Assembly: GCA_018661705.1 (NCBI GenBank)
Contig: JABJHR010000019.1
Coordinates: 150,994 to 214,993 of the forward strand
Direction: 5' to 3'
Source: Candidatus Woesearchaeota archaeon
GTDB taxonomy: Archaea > Nanobdellota > Nanobdellia > Woesearchaeales > DSVV01
Length of the DNA: 64,000 bases
Under the pieces are notes generated by a model, which was not told the DNA's origin, made no database searches, and worked only from the letters and a program-made list of their open reading frames with translations. Made by a program: the position numbers and the translations under genes. Shown piece after piece: positions 7,774 to 15,711 of this stretch (its first letter is position 1; each line of letters starts with the position of its first letter).

Positions 7774-7870
7774 CTTATTTATGAAAAAGAGATGTGGGAG
7801 CTTTAATTAAAAAAAGGTTGTTAAAACCAATTATTAAATCAATTACGGGATTAAATAAGAGTGAATCAAA

Positions 7871-8620
7871 ATGAGTGAATTTATTGCAATTATATCTGCT
7901 AAGGGTGGAGTGGGAAAGACAACGGCTTCAATAAATGTATCTATGTCCTTAAGTCATTTTGGAGCAAACACTTTATTGGTAGATTGTGATTTCACAAGTG
8001 CAAATGTTGGAACTAGTCTTGGTTTTCCACCAAATTTCAAAAATCTTCATGGTGTTTTAAACAAGAATTATTGTGTGGGTGAAGCTATGCATCAACATTC
8101 ATCAGGATTAAAAATTATACCTGGTAGTATCTCATATGATGATATAAAAAATTTAGAGTTTGAAAATTTACATACTTTATTATCTGAACTTACTGGCCCA
8201 GATTATATTGTTGTTGATTGTCCACCTGGGTTAACAGATGAGGTAACAAAAATAATTCTTGCAGTTGATGCAGTTATTATAGTTACTACTCCTGATTTAA
8301 TTGCTGTTACAGATACGTTAAAAACTTTACACATGATGAAAGATCTTAAGAAAAAGGTTTATGGTGTGATTGTTAACAAAAAAACAGATCAACAATATGA
8401 AATGACCCTTGAGAATATTAAACAATTCCTTGAAACAAAAATTTTAGGTGCAATTCCTGAAGATAAGCATTTTTTGACTTCTACTTATTACAAAAATCCT
8501 TTTGTATTTGTATTTCCTGATAGGGAGAGTAGTCTTGAATATAAGAAGATTGCTGCCGATGTTATGGGAAAAAAATATAAAGGCAGTGCACCATTGAATA
8601 ACCAAGAATTAATATTTTAA
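7871..8620 (+). CDS. MinD/ParA-family ATPase
   Basis: 249 residues. Deviant Walker A KGGVGKTT at residues 11-18, A' motif LLVDCDFTSANVG, and Walker B-like YIVVDCPPGLTDE. These place it in the MinD/SIMIBI class: ATP-dependent dimers that position other proteins on a membrane or nucleoid. A clear MinD-type C-terminal amphipathic helix is not evident (the end reads GSAPLNNQELIF), so membrane targeting may be through the next gene's product. It is one of several MinD-like proteins archaea carry; the true partner is unknown. Start ATG at 7871. Confidence 0.9.
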   Translation: MSEFIAIISAKGGVGKTTASINVSMSLSHFGANTLLVDCDFTSANVGTSLGFPPNFKNLHGVLNKNYCVGEAMHQHSSGLKIIPGSISYDDIKNLEFENLHTLLSELTGPDYIVVDCPPGLTDEVTKIILAVDAVIIVTTPDLIAVTDTLKTLHMMKDLKKKVYGVIVNKKTDQQYEMTLENIKQFLETKILGAIPEDKHFLTSTYYKNPFVFVFPDRESSLEYKKIAADVMGKKYKGSAPLNNQELIF

Positions 8621-8636
8621 TTCAATATTCAAAAAA

Positions 8637-9146
8637 ATGGAAATTCATAGGCGTGAGTCATTAACAAAAAGAGGATGGAGTGCAGAAGATATTGAGCACT
8701 TTGAAAACACACTTTTAAATCCTAAAGAAAAACATTCTCACATCAAAAGAAATCTTCATATTACTGGCTTTTGGTTTTTAATATTTGGTTTAATAATGTT
8801 AAATGCAGTTGTAATATTCTTTGTAATTCCTTTTATTCTATTGATTGGCTTACCATGGGTGTATTATATCATGATTGCTTTTGGTTTATTTTGTGGTTTT
8901 GCTTTTAATTGGTTAGTATTAGAAATTGAACATTTAGAACATGAACATCATTTAATGGCATTCTTAATTATTCCTTTGCTTACTTTATTGGATGTAATCA
9001 TAATGTATGCAATATTAGCTAGAATTAAAGTAGATATGACATTTTCCTATAATCCAGATCCTGTTGTATTCTTCTTTGGCTTATGCTTTATTTTACCATA
9101 TTTTGTTTGGTTTATGTTAGGAAAGCATCACAAGAACATTCTTTAG
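8637..9146 (+). CDS. Four-helix membrane protein with a cytosolic N-terminal helix
   Basis: 169 residues. An N-terminal 40-residue charged region (ESLTKRGWSAEDIEHFENTL) precedes four hydrophobic segments (about 43-63, 72-92, 104-124, 140-158). Between helices 2 and 3 is an unusual His/Glu patch, LEIEHLEHEHH, which could bind metal. Sixteen bases separate it from the MinD-like ATPase, so it is a candidate membrane partner. I recognise no named family. Confidence 0.82.
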   Translation: MEIHRRESLTKRGWSAEDIEHFENTLLNPKEKHSHIKRNLHITGFWFLIFGLIMLNAVVIFFVIPFILLIGLPWVYYIMIAFGLFCGFAFNWLVLEIEHLEHEHHLMAFLIIPLLTLLDVIIMYAILARIKVDMTFSYNPDPVVFFFGLCFILPYFVWFMLGKHHKNIL

Positions 9147-9163
9147 TTTTTTATATTTCCTTT

Positions 9164-9394
9164 TTACCATAAATTCTGTTTAAATTTCATTGCAAACAGA
9201 ATGAACAACCCAATTACGATTAGAAATACTATTATTTTGATTACAATAAACCATTTCCAGAACTTTTTTTGTATTGGTTTTTGAGAATTCCATTTATCTT
9301 TCAAATGTTTAATTTCTTTCTTAATAAATTTCATAATTCTCATATTTTGGTTAATTTGGGTTATCTTATATATTATTTTTGAATTTGTTAACAT
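9164..9394 (-). CDS. Small basic single-helix membrane protein
   Basis: 76 residues at most. A Lys-rich N-terminal half is followed by one strongly hydrophobic helix (FIVIKIIVFLIVIGLFILFA). Shorter starts at 9343 or 9334 are possible. It converges on the preceding gene and diverges from the tethered protein at 9472; the TATA-like sequence around 9405-9415 could serve both directions. No homologue recognised, and it could be a chance frame, though a clean membrane helix makes that less likely. Confidence 0.5.
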   Translation of the reverse strand: MLTNSKIIYKITQINQNMRIMKFIKKEIKHLKDKWNSQKPIQKKFWKWFIVIKIIVFLIVIGLFILFAMKFKQNLW

Positions 9395-9407
9395 AAATTG
9401 GAAAACA

Positions 9408-9415
9408 TTTATATA
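9408..9415 (+). promoter_or_regulatory. TATA box for paralogue 2
   Basis: TTTATATA in the context AAAACATTTATATA, the same as upstream of 5336. The ribosome binding site AGGTG is at 9461-9465. Confidence 0.6.
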
Positions 9416-9471
9416 TTATTAAACTAAAGAAATTATAAAAATACTTAATTATAAAATAAAAGGTGATTTAT

Positions 9472-10812
9472 ATGGCGAAAAAGAAAAATGATTTTTCTAT
9501 GTATTTACTTGCAATTGTAGCAATTGTAGCTATTGTTGGTATATACTTGATGTTAGGTGGTAGTTCTAGTGTTTCAGAGACAGATGAAGATGCAGAAATC
9601 ATATCAGATGAAGAATTTGCATTAGAAAAAGATATTTCATTTAATCAAGAAAGTGATTTATCTGGAGAAGCATTTACTGTGGGTCAATGTCATGATGAAG
9701 ATGCTGATTCTACAAAAGATAAAAATCAATTATTTGTTCAGGGTACAACAACATATAAGGGAAAATCAAGATCAGATAAATGTAAAACATATGGTGGGAA
9801 ATCTTATTTGTTTGAATATTTTTGTAGAAATAATGGCAGATGGGCAAGATGGCAATTTAATTGTGCTAAGCTTAACTATGGGAAACCGGGGGCAGATTAT
9901 CAATGTGTAACCGGTGCTTGTGTTAATCTTGGTGATGATGAAGTACAGGAATATCCTTATTGTGATGATAATTTATTATATGGTGCTCAAGGCGGCGGAG
10001 TTTCCAATTGTGAAGCTCAAATAAATCCTTACACCGGATTAAGTAAAAGTTGTGTTGGTGAGCCAGGAGAAGCAAGCTGTCAAGTTGCTTGTGATGATGA
10101 TTTTTATGAATGTTCATCTGCATCTCCAACTTCAGCAAGAAAATATGCTTGTGTGGATGGTGTTCTTCCTTTTAATGGTGTTTGGGAATCATGTAGTTCT
10201 GTTTCCCCATATGCTGCTTGTGAGGAAGGATTTGGCAAAGGGTGTGCATGTACACCTGGAAAAACCGATGAAAAGGATTGTGTAAAAAAAGGTGATGCAC
10301 AATATTTTAAAACATTACATTTGAATGAGGATTGCAGCACTTATTATAGTTGGCCTTATAATCATTGTGACCAGTACATAAATACCTTAGGTTGGACAAA
10401 TAATTCTTGTGATGGGGAATTAGGGTGTTGTTTTGAAAAACCAACTGATCTAAATGAATGTATTGACACTGATGGGGATGGTGTTCCAGAAACATTTCAT
10501 AATCAAACAAAAGATTTATGCACAGATGACATAACAGAGATTTACATTGATTGTACTGGTTTTGGTTTTTGTGGTTCTGTTGAAACATATGGTGGTGTCC
10601 TAGAAAATAAATGTATGGCTGATTGTGAAGACGGTGAGGAAAGGTATTTCTGCGAAATTTTCGATTATTATGCGGGGCCTAAGTATTATAAAAAATCCTG
10701 TAATATTTATTATTCTAATTATAAACATTGGTCATCTGTGAGTTGGGTTGGTGAAGCAACTTGTCCACCAGGTGCAAACTGTTACGACCCATACAATCTT
10801 GGTTGTGCCTAA
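9472..10812 (+). CDS. Membrane-tethered extracellular Cys-rich protein with DxDGDG motif (paralogue 2)
   Basis: 446 residues. The start is the ATG at 9472, six bases after AGGTG; an in-frame GTG at 9463 lies within that site. The anchor (MAKKKNDFSMYLLAIVAIVA) nearly matches paralogue 1. The exterior region is richer in cysteine, with several C-x(3-10)-C clusters such as CEEGFGKGCACTPG, then DTDGDGVPETFHNQT followed by a conserved C-T-D-D, and a C-terminus CPPGANCYDP ending GCA. Probable calcium-binding, disulphide-stabilised surface protein. Together with 5336 it brackets the MinD block, which suggests a functional link but does not prove one. Confidence 0.85.
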   Translation: MAKKKNDFSMYLLAIVAIVAIVGIYLMLGGSSSVSETDEDAEIISDEEFALEKDISFNQESDLSGEAFTVGQCHDEDADSTKDKNQLFVQGTTTYKGKSRSDKCKTYGGKSYLFEYFCRNNGRWARWQFNCAKLNYGKPGADYQCVTGACVNLGDDEVQEYPYCDDNLLYGAQGGGVSNCEAQINPYTGLSKSCVGEPGEASCQVACDDDFYECSSASPTSARKYACVDGVLPFNGVWESCSSVSPYAACEEGFGKGCACTPGKTDEKDCVKKGDAQYFKTLHLNEDCSTYYSWPYNHCDQYINTLGWTNNSCDGELGCCFEKPTDLNECIDTDGDGVPETFHNQTKDLCTDDITEIYIDCTGFGFCGSVETYGGVLENKCMADCEDGEERYFCEIFDYYAGPKYYKKSCNIYYSNYKHWSSVSWVGEATCPPGANCYDPYNLGCA

Positions 10813-10840
10813 TTTTTTCTTTTTTTCTTTACTTTTTTAA
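10813..10840 (+). terminator. Poly-T terminator after paralogue 2
   Basis: TTTTTTCTTTTTTTCTTTACTTTTTT directly after the stop; its start is identical to the run after paralogue 1. Confidence 0.6.
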
Positions 10841-10846
10841 ATAATC

Positions 10847-10979
10847 AAAATTTGCCAGTTTAAAATTGTCTAGCTAATTATCCCCACGCTTTTTGCAAAT
10901 CAAAGATTTGCAAACCCTTAAAACAAGATTTGAAGTGAATCGTGAGGTATTAGTGGCTTGAAACTGATCGGCAAATTTT
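10847..10979. ncRNA. Candidate structured RNA, element I (strand uncertain)
   Basis: No open frame. Outer stem AAAATTTGCC (10847-10856) pairs perfectly with GGCAAATTTT (10970-10979) and continues AGTTT (10857-10861)/AAACT (10961-10965) across a 4-nt bulge. Inside are CTAAT (10874-10878)/ATTAG (10949-10953), CCCCACG (10882-10888)/CGTGAGG (10941-10947, one mismatch), and a perfect 10-bp hairpin TTTGCAAATC-AAA-GATTTGCAAA (10892-10914). This nested set is hard to obtain by chance. It does not match RNase P, SRP, 5S or tRNA signatures that I know. Confidence 0.5.
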
Positions 10980-10984
10980 CATTC

Positions 10985-11054
10985 TTATAAATTCAGGCGT
11001 GCTATGCCCTGTATCTACAACTTATAATCTACAGTATTAGGGCCGAATTTATAA
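10985..11054. ncRNA. Candidate structured RNA, element II (strand uncertain)
   Basis: Outer stem TTATAAATTC (10985-10994) pairs perfectly with GAATTTATAA (11045-11054), then GGC/GCC past a bulged A. An inner hairpin CTGTA (11009-11013)/TACAG (11030-11034) has a 16-nt loop. It lies 5 bases after element I and before the promoter of the 11220 gene. Confidence 0.45.
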
Positions 11055-11094
11055 TAACATTACTCATAGATAACTAATTCTCTTCTTTCAAAAC

Positions 11095-11104
11095 CTTTAT
11101 AAAT
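11095..11104 (+). promoter_or_regulatory. TATA box and hairpin leader of the 11220 gene
   Basis: CTTTATAAAT is a good TATA box; transcription should begin near 11125. The leader of about 95 bases would then start with, or just inside, an inverted repeat ATTAAAATAC (11122-11131)/GTATTTTAAT (11148-11157) with a 16-nt loop. The ribosome binding site is GGTGG at 11209-11213. Confidence 0.5.
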
Positions 11105-11219
11105 CTCCATTGATTCCACAGATTAAAATACACACATTTACGAGTCAGTATTTTAATGTAAAATATTGTATGATAAATGCAAAATAAACACAAAAATAAG
11201 CACAAAAAGGTGGTAAAAA

Positions 11220-11633
11220 ATGACAGTAGTTGGATTTAACTTTGCAAAAATTACAGTTGAAAAAAAGGGCCCTACAAAAGGTAAGGTTAACATTAGTAAT
11301 AATGTTACAATTGAAGATTTAGAAGAATCTAGTTTTTCAATTGGTCAAGAAGAACAAAAATCATTAAAAGTTATCTTTAAGTTTAATTCTACATATGATC
11401 CTGATGTTGGTTATATTGAATTATTAGGAGATTTAATTTTTATTGAAGAAAAATCTAGAATTAAAGAGATTTTTGAAACTTGGAAAGAGAAAAGAAGAGT
11501 TGATAAAGATCTTATGGCTGAAATATTAAACATTATACTAACAAGGTGTAATATTCAGGCTTTAATATTAGCAAGAGACATTAACTTACCTTCACCAATT
11601 CCTCTTCCAAAGGTAAAGGTTGAAACTAAATAA
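11220..11633 (+). CDS. Conserved protein, possible SecB-like fold
   Basis: 137 residues, no signal or membrane helix. The pattern is beta-rich N-terminal two thirds (GFNFAKITVEKK; LKVIFKFNSTYDPDVGYIEL) followed by a long helix and a proline-rich end, NLPSPIPLPKV. The order of strands, long helix and terminal proline segment resembles the SecB export-chaperone fold, which has distant archaeal members, but similarity is weak and this is a guess. It stands alone upstream of cdc48, so a role in protein quality control or export would fit. Otherwise treat as unknown. Confidence 0.75.
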   Translation: MTVVGFNFAKITVEKKGPTKGKVNISNNVTIEDLEESSFSIGQEEQKSLKVIFKFNSTYDPDVGYIELLGDLIFIEEKSRIKEIFETWKEKRRVDKDLMAEILNIILTRCNIQALILARDINLPSPIPLPKVKVETK

Positions 11634-11680
11634 GATCTTTTTTTAATTTTATTATTTTTATTTTAATATTTCATTATTTT
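11634..11680 (+). terminator. T-rich terminator
   Basis: Several T runs directly follow the stop of the SecB-like gene, ahead of the separate cdc48 promoter. Confidence 0.5.
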
Positions 11681-11699
11681 TTGTTTTATTTTAACTTTA

Positions 11700-11707
11700 T
11701 TTATATA
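11700..11707 (+). promoter_or_regulatory. TATA box of cdc48
   Basis: TTTATATA about 50 bases before the ATG. A strong ribosome binding site, GGTGGTG at 11741-11747, precedes the start by five bases. Confidence 0.6.
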
Positions 11708-11752
11708 CATGCATATATAATATCAAGAATTAAATGAAAAGGTGGTGTGAAA

Positions 11753-14311
11753 ATGGCAGAAACACTTAAGCTAAAAGTTGCTGAAGCAATCCAAGACGAT
11801 GTTAATAAAGGCATTATTAGAATTGATTCTAATTTTATGCACAAAATCAATGCAAGACCCGGTGATATAATAACTATCTTAGGTGAAAGAGAAACAGTTG
11901 GTATTGTTGATAGAGCTTATCCTGGTGATATTGGATTAAACATTATCAGAATGGATGGAATTCTAAGAAGAAATGCTAAAACAGGGATTGGAGAAATAGT
12001 TGAAGTGAAAAAAGCTGCTGTTAAAGAAGCAAAAAAAGTCACAATTGCACCTGCTCAAAAAGGAGTTGTTGTTCGTGCTTCTCCAAGTATTTTTAAACAA
12101 GGTTTATTAGGTAGGGCTCTTGTTAAAGGAGATCTTGTAAGTTTAGGTGGGACAAGAAGAAGAAAAACAACAATGAGTGATAGCCCATTCTTTAATGATA
12201 TTTTTTCAATGTTAGATGATAATGTTTCAGGTTTTGGTTTTAGTGAATTAAAATTTGTTGTTGCATCTTCAGATCCAAAAGGTCCGGTTATTATTACAGA
12301 AAATACAGACGTTACTTTTAATCCAGAAGCAGTAGAATTAAAAGAAGAAAAAGTTCTAGAAGTAACTTATGAAGATATTGGTGGTCTTGACGAAGAAATT
12401 AAAAAAATAAGAGAAATGGTTGAATTGCCATTAAAACATCCTGAAATTTTTGAAAGATTGGGTGTAGAACCACCTAAGGGTGTATTATTACATGGTCCAC
12501 CAGGTACTGGAAAAACTTTGCTTGCAAAAGCTGTTGCAAACGAAACAAATAGTCATTTTATTTTAATCAATGGTCCAGAAATAATGAGTAAGTTTTATGG
12601 AGAATCAGAAGCTAATTTAAGAAAGAAATTTGAAGATGCTGAAAAAAATGCACCTTCTATAATTTTCTTTGATGAAATTGATGCAATTGCTCCTAAAAGA
12701 GAGGAAGTTCATGGGGAAGTTGAAAGAAGAGTAGTTGCTCAACTTTTAGCAAACATGGATGGTTTGCAATCAAGAGGAAAAGTTGTTGTAATTGCTGCTA
12801 CCAATAGACCAGATGATCTAGATCCTGCTTTAAGAAGACCAGGGAGGTTTGATAGAGAAGTTGAGATTGGTGTTCCAGGAAAAGATTCTAGATTATCGGT
12901 ATTAAAAATTCATACCAGGAATATGCCACTTAAACCAGAATATACTTTAGCTTCAGCTAAATCAGAATTAAAACAAGCAATTAAAAAAATTGAAGAAGAG
13001 ATTAAATTATTAGAAATTATGCAAGATTCTAGTGTAAACAAAGAATCGGAAAATATAATTGCGAGAATAAAAGATAAAAAAGAGGAAACAGAAATTCTAA
13101 AAAGTTCCATGAATAAAATCTCTAAACTAAAACAAAAAGAATTTTCAGATATAATGGAAACAGAAAATTATGGTGTTTTAAATAATTTTGAATATTCAAA
13201 AACTTATAACATTTTTAAAGAAGCTTTTTTAAAGGAATTTGCAGATATGACTTATGGTTTTGTAGGTGCTGATTTATCGTCTTTAGCTAAAGAAGCAGCA
13301 ATGAATGTATTAAGGCGAATTTTGCCAGACTTGAGATTTAAAGAAGAAGGTGAACCAATACCAACAGATGTTTTAGATAAACTTAAAATTACTAAAAATG
13401 ATTTTAAAGAAGCATTAAAGGTTGTAAGGCCAAGTGCAATGAGAGAAGTTTTAGTTGAAATTCCTAATGTTAAATGGGATGATGTTGGTGGTTTAGACAC
13501 TGTTAAACAAGAATTAAAAGAAGCAGTTGAATGGCCCTTAAAATATCCTGATGTATTTACTCGTCTTGGTGTAAGACCTCCAAGAGGTATTTTATTGTAT
13601 GGTGCTCCGGGAACTGGAAAGACAATGCTTGCTAAAGCTGTAGCTAATGAGTCACAAGCAAATTTTATTCTTGTAAAAGGTCCAGAAATGTTAAGCAAAT
13701 GGGTTGGTGAAAGTGAACGTGCTGTAAGAAAAATCTTTAAAAAAGCCAGACAAACATCTCCTACAATTATCTTTTTTGATGAGATGGATAGTATTGCTCC
13801 TAAAAGAGGTGCTGGCGGAGATAATAATGTTACTGAAAGAGTTGTCAACCAATTATTGACAGAAATAGATGGTTTAGAAGAATTAAATGATGTTGTTGTA
13901 ATTGCTGCAACTAATAGGCCTGATATTATTGATACAGGATTGTTAAGAAAAGGAAGATTTGATAGAATTATTCAAACACCATCTCCTGATATAAAATCAA
14001 GAGAAATGATATTTAAAATTCACACAAAGAATATGCCTTTGAAAGGTGTTGATTTTAAAGCCTTAGCTAAAGAAACAGAAGGATATGCCGGGGCAGATAT
14101 TGAAGCTATATGTAGAGAAGCAGCAATTCTTGCTTTAAGAGACGACATAAAAGCAAAAGAAGTGACAAAAAAATACTTTGACAAAGCACTTGAAAAAGTA
14201 TATCCTTCAATTACAGAAGAGATTAAGAAATCATATGATGAAATGTCAATGATGTTCAGTAGTGCTAAAGGCAGAGAGTTTCAGAAGGAAAAACCACAAT
14301 ACTTTGGTTAA
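11753..14311 (+). CDS. cdc48: Cdc48/p97 (VAT) AAA+ ATPase with an insertion in D1
   Basis: 852 residues from the ATG at 11753; an in-frame GTG at 11747 overlaps the ribosome binding site. N domain about 1-190; D1 with Walker A GPPGTGKT (248-255), Walker B IIFFDE (303-308) and second-region-of-homology [18 protein letters not shown]2 with Walker A GAPGTGKT (617-624) and Walker B IIFFDE (672-677). It unfolds ubiquitin-like or tagged substrates for the proteasome. Unusually, the D1 small domain is split: between HTRNMPL (about 387-393) and [13 protein letters not shown] (about 496-508) lie some 100 extra residues, mostly charged coiled coil. In ordinary Cdc48 this distance is about 10 residues. 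The D2 Walker A has Ala where Pro is usual. Confidence 0.96.
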   Translation: MAETLKLKVAEAIQDDVNKGIIRIDSNFMHKINARPGDIITILGERETVGIVDRAYPGDIGLNIIRMDGILRRNAKTGIGEIVEVKKAAVKEAKKVTIAPAQKGVVVRASPSIFKQGLLGRALVKGDLVSLGGTRRRKTTMSDSPFFNDIFSMLDDNVSGFGFSELKFVVASSDPKGPVIITENTDVTFNPEAVELKEEKVLEVTYEDIGGLDEEIKKIREMVELPLKHPEIFERLGVEPPKGVLLHGPPGTGKTLLAKAVANETNSHFILINGPEIMSKFYGESEANLRKKFEDAEKNAPSIIFFDEIDAIAPKREEVHGEVERRVVAQLLANMDGLQSRGKVVVIAATNRPDDLDPALRRPGRFDREVEIGVPGKDSRLSVLKIHTRNMPLKPEYTLASAKSELKQAIKKIEEEIKLLEIMQDSSVNKESENIIARIKDKKEETEILKSSMNKISKLKQKEFSDIMETENYGVLNNFEYSKTYNIFKEAFLKEFADMTYGFVGADLSSLAKEAAMNVLRRILPDLRFKEEGEPIPTDVLDKLKITKNDFKEALKVVRPSAMREVLVEIPNVKWDDVGGLDTVKQELKEAVEWPLKYPDVFTRLGVRPPRGILLYGAPGTGKTMLAKAVANESQANFILVKGPEMLSKWVGESERAVRKIFKKARQTSPTIIFFDEMDSIAPKRGAGGDNNVTERVVNQLLTEIDGLEELNDVVVIAATNRPDIIDTGLLRKGRFDRIIQTPSPDIKSREMIFKIHTKNMPLKGVDFKALAKETEGYAGADIEAICREAAILALRDDIKAKEVTKKYFDKALEKVYPSITEEIKKSYDEMSMMFSSAKGREFQKEKPQYFG

Positions 14312-14340
14312 TTCTTGTTTTTTTCTTTAATTTTTTAACA
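14312..14340 (+). terminator. T-rich terminator after cdc48
   Basis: TTTTTTTC and TTTTTT runs within 25 bases of the stop. Confidence 0.5.
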
Positions 14341-14413
14341 ATCTCTATATTCTTACTTTTTTAACTTCTTTTTTTGAATAACTTTTTAAATTCATCTTTA
14401 TTATTCTAATCCC

Positions 14414-15667
14414 ATGGAATTTAAATCATTAGAATTTAATATTAGCAAAGATACAGAAAAAGGAATTGAATATCTTTACGTATCTTTTTATGGTTCATTC
14501 TACTTTAAAATACCTCTCAGTGAAGTAAGAAGAATTGATAAACATTTCAAACTTAATCCTAAAAACAGTAATGAAATCATTTTCACAATTAACCAAGAAA
14601 AAGCAGAGAAAAAGTTTATGTTTCTTATACAACGGTTTATGAATGAATTAAAATCAAAAATTACAGGAAATAAAACCATATACTTGCATGAAAATTCAGA
14701 TATTCCTTTATTTGGATTACAATTTATTGGAATTATTGATAAAGGCACAGACATGATTGAAGTAAAACCTTTAACCAGTTGTAATCTTAATTGTAGTTTT
14801 TGTAGCGTGGGGGAAGGTGTTAAGACAAGAAAGCAAATTGATTTTGTTGTTGAAGAGGAATATTTGGTAGATGAACTTTCAGAATTATTAGATCTTAAAG
14901 TAAAGCATGATCCTAAAACAAAAATTAGTGTTTGGATTAATCCTCATGGTGAACCTTTCTTGTATTCTAGACTATTAGATCTTGTAAAGGATATTGCAGA
15001 ATTAACTGCAGTTAAGGATGTTCATATTATTACTTCTGGTACTTTATTAAACAAAAAAATAATTGATGATCTTTCCGATATAAACAAGAAAGTCAGTAAG
15101 AATAAGAATAATAAACTTAAATTAAGTATTTCAATCTCTACATTAAATGAAAAGATCGCAAAAAAAATTATGGGTCTGAACTCTTATGATCCTAATCATG
15201 TTCTTGAAATGATTGAATATGCAACTAAAAAAGAAATTGAGACAATAATCACTCCAGTTTATCTTCTTGGTGTTAATGATAATGATATAGAACAATTAAT
15301 TGATTTCTCAAAAAAACATAAATTAAAGATTTCTATTCAGAAGTTTTGCTCTAATAAATTTGGTAGAAACCCAATTAAAGAGACTAATTGGGAAAATTTT
15401 ACAGAGAAGCTTAAAGAATGGGAAAAACTTTATGGGAAAGAGCTAGTACAAACTGGTGAAATTGGTAAAAGCAAAGAACTTGAAAGGCCCTTTAAGAAAG
15501 ATGATGTAATTCAAGCAGAAATTAAATTTTCTGGTAGATTTTTAAGAGACAAAGTTGCTGTTGCTAAGGACAGATGTATATTAATTCCTAATTGTCAGAA
15601 ACAAACAGGAAAAACCAAAGCAACTATTACTTCTACAAAATATGGTGTTTACCTTGCTAAGGGTTGA
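14414..15667 (+). CDS. Radical SAM Fe-S protein, archaeal uncharacterised family
   Basis: 417 residues. The radical SAM cluster motif CNLNCSFC (CxxxCxxC) is near residue 124, preceded by a 115-residue N-terminal domain without known motif and followed by the TIM-barrel elements (WINPHGEP, a GGE-like region). A C-terminal domain of about 90 residues resembles an RNA-binding TRAM-like barrel and holds a Cys pair (RCILIPNC). This fits an archaeal family I remember as COG2100, whose reaction is unknown. Start ATG at 14414, no clear ribosome binding site. Stands alone between cdc48 and gatD. Confidence 0.85.
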   Translation: MEFKSLEFNISKDTEKGIEYLYVSFYGSFYFKIPLSEVRRIDKHFKLNPKNSNEIIFTINQEKAEKKFMFLIQRFMNELKSKITGNKTIYLHENSDIPLFGLQFIGIIDKGTDMIEVKPLTSCNLNCSFCSVGEGVKTRKQIDFVVEEEYLVDELSELLDLKVKHDPKTKISVWINPHGEPFLYSRLLDLVKDIAELTAVKDVHIITSGTLLNKKIIDDLSDINKKVSKNKNNKLKLSISISTLNEKIAKKIMGLNSYDPNHVLEMIEYATKKEIETIITPVYLLGVNDNDIEQLIDFSKKHKLKISIQKFCSNKFGRNPIKETNWENFTEKLKEWEKLYGKELVQTGEIGKSKELERPFKKDDVIQAEIKFSGRFLRDKVAVAKDRCILIPNCQKQTGKTKATITSTKYGVYLAKG

Positions 15668-15678
15668 TTTCCAAAACC

Positions 15679-15686
15679 TTTATATA
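15679..15686 (+). promoter_or_regulatory. TATA box of gatD
   Basis: TTTATATA 26 bases before the gatD ATG, which implies a leaderless or very short-leader message. Confidence 0.6.
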
Positions 15687-15711
15687 ATTAAATAGGTCCA
15701 TAATAATTAAA

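Noticed and set aside
10847..11054. RNase P or SRP RNA
   Set aside because: The universally conserved sequence blocks of these RNAs are absent and the elements are too short.
13252..13848. Minus-strand frame of 198 codons within cdc48
   Set aside because: It is antisense to the D2 domain with no promoter, ribosome binding site or recognisable protein; it results from codon bias of the real gene.
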